14,963 bases of DNA from CAWEHT01 sp963808455. GTDB taxonomy: Bacteria; Chloroflexota; Anaerolineae; CG2-30-64-16. The stretch spans positions 1 to 14,963 of the forward strand of contig CAWEHT010000178.1 of assembly GCA_963808455.1 (NCBI GenBank), written 5' to 3'. The position numbers and the translations under genes were made by a program. Shown here piece by piece: positions 14,191-14,963 of this stretch; position 1 is the stretch's first letter; each line of letters starts with the position of its first letter. The notes under the pieces are model-generated. The model was not told the origin of the DNA. It did no database searches and saw only the letters and a program-made list of their open reading frames with translations.

Positions 14191-14963
14191 GTGCCCCGTT
14201 GCTCGCCCTGGCAGCTGGCTTAGGCGGGCCTGGATCTCGGCCAGCCTGGCGAATGCCCCGCAGTTGCTCAGGCCCTCGTAGGCCATGACGTAGGCCTGAT
14301 ACATGTCATCGTACACTTTGTGGTTGGCCGGGTCCGGTTCCACCTGGCCGGTGACGTTCACCATGGCCTCGACGCCCTCCTCGATCGAAGCGAAGACGCC
14401 GGCGCCCACGCCGCCGAGCAGCGCGGCGCCCAGCCCGGTGGACTCGCCGGCTCGCAGCGTCTGCACAGGCCGGCCGTAGACGTCGGCCTGGATGTCGGTT
14501 CCAGAGCGCCGATCTGGTGGCGCCGCCGCCCAGCCGCAGCAATTCCACGGGCACGCCGGGGGAAAGACCTGCATGATACGCGGATGCTCCAACGCGACGC
14601 CCTCCATGACCGCCCGTGGCGACTTCGCCGGGCGCCCGTGCACGAAAGACATGCCGACAAAGGCCGAGCGGGCGGTGGCGTTCCAGCGCGGGGTGGCGGC
14701 CGTAGCGAGGTATGGCAGATAGAGCAGGCCCCTGAAGCCGGCCGGAGCCTTCTCCGCCAGGTCGTTCAGGTAGTCGGTACACGCTGCGGCCGGTCCTGGC
14801 CTCTTGTTCCTTCTCAAGGGTCCCGATGGTATCCCTGAACCAGCGATAGGAGCTGGCCGCCGCGTTGGTCAGGCCCTCGGCTTCCCACATCCCCGGATGG
14901 GCGTGGTTGGTGATCATCAGCCCGCCCGCGCCCGGGATCGGCTTGCCCAGCGACACGATGGCC
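14173..14963 (-). CDS. FGGY-family carbohydrate kinase, C-terminal part (partial, three frameshifts)
   Basis: The C-terminal half of an FGGY sugar kinase (xylulokinase/gluconokinase-like), which phosphorylates a sugar or sugar alcohol with ATP. It runs off the right edge, so its start and about half the protein are missing. Recognisable blocks are ITNHAHPGMWEAEG and NAAASSYRWFRD, LLYLPYLA, AVMEGVALE, LRLGGGATRSALWN (nucleotide-binding GGGA block) and IQADVYGRPVQ, then GESTGLGAALLGGVGAG. These blocks fall in different frames. The breaks are near 14775-14795, in the C5 run at about 14555-14570 and near 14494, where an extra base separates Leu-Trp-Asn-Arg from Ile-Gln-Ala-Asp. The substrate cannot be assigned from this half. 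It is convergent with the hydrolase and not obviously linked to the other clusters. Confidence 0.85.

Noticed and set aside
1..14963. tRNA, rRNA or riboswitch genes
   Set aside because: I saw no tRNA-like cloverleaf, rRNA segment or recognisable riboswitch core by eye on either strand; a covariance-model scan would be needed to exclude small RNAs.

Overview
The window is GC-rich bacterial chromosomal DNA, coding on nearly its whole length. Three things suggest an anaerobic or facultative member of the Chloroflexota (Anaerolineae-like): the gene content, a TGTCATTCTGAG-type palindromic repeat, and GGGAATA-type heptamer repeats, both of which I recall from such genomes. This placement is inference, because no rRNA or other phylogenetic marker is present. 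At least 14 single-base frameshifts are spread over seven of the ten main genes. Where they can be located they are one-base gains or losses, mostly in short runs of one base, and conserved protein sequence continues in the next frame. I therefore read them as assembly/read errors and give each gene as one CDS across its frameshifts.

Positions 1-5900 (minus strand) look like one operon, read from right to left. It encodes a small [2Fe-2S] protein, an FAD/NAD(P) oxidoreductase with a C-terminal BFD-type cysteine domain (the two accessory subunits of an opine oxidase/HCN synthase-type dehydrogenase, without the catalytic subunit), an iron-dependent alcohol dehydrogenase, an aldehyde dehydrogenase, and a D-2-hydroxyacid dehydrogenase-like protein that lacks the usual catalytic arginine. 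A further gene may begin at the left edge. A good sigma-70 promoter for this operon lies at 5859-5887, with a palindrome over its -35 box.

Positions 5900-11285 (plus strand) hold a divergent pair: an XRE-cupin regulator and, 7 nt downstream, a very large gene of about 1565 codons. The large gene fuses two 2-hydroxyacyl-CoA dehydratase activase (BadF/BcrA ATPase) domains to a DUF2229/COG3580-COG3581 dehydratase-like module. This is a one-chain ATP-driven reductase of unknown substrate. A GGGAATA-type heptamer inverted repeat lies in frame between its two ATPase domains, and there are long Pro/Ala/Gly-rich insertions further on.

Positions 11286-13754 (plus strand) carry a GntR-type regulator with its own near-consensus promoter and an overlapping perfect palindrome, a two-CBS-domain protein, and a dienelactone hydrolase that may be translated from a leaderless mRNA. 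Positions 13755-14160 contain no gene but hold a 142-bp MITE-like palindrome. Positions 14161-14963 (minus strand) hold the C-terminal part of an FGGY carbohydrate kinase that ends in a terminator-like hairpin.

Taken together, the left operon looks like oxidation of an amine- or alcohol-type substrate through aldehyde to acid, probably controlled by the XRE-cupin protein. The large fused reductase may supply a difficult reductive or dehydration step. That functional link is inferred only from the shared divergent promoter region.
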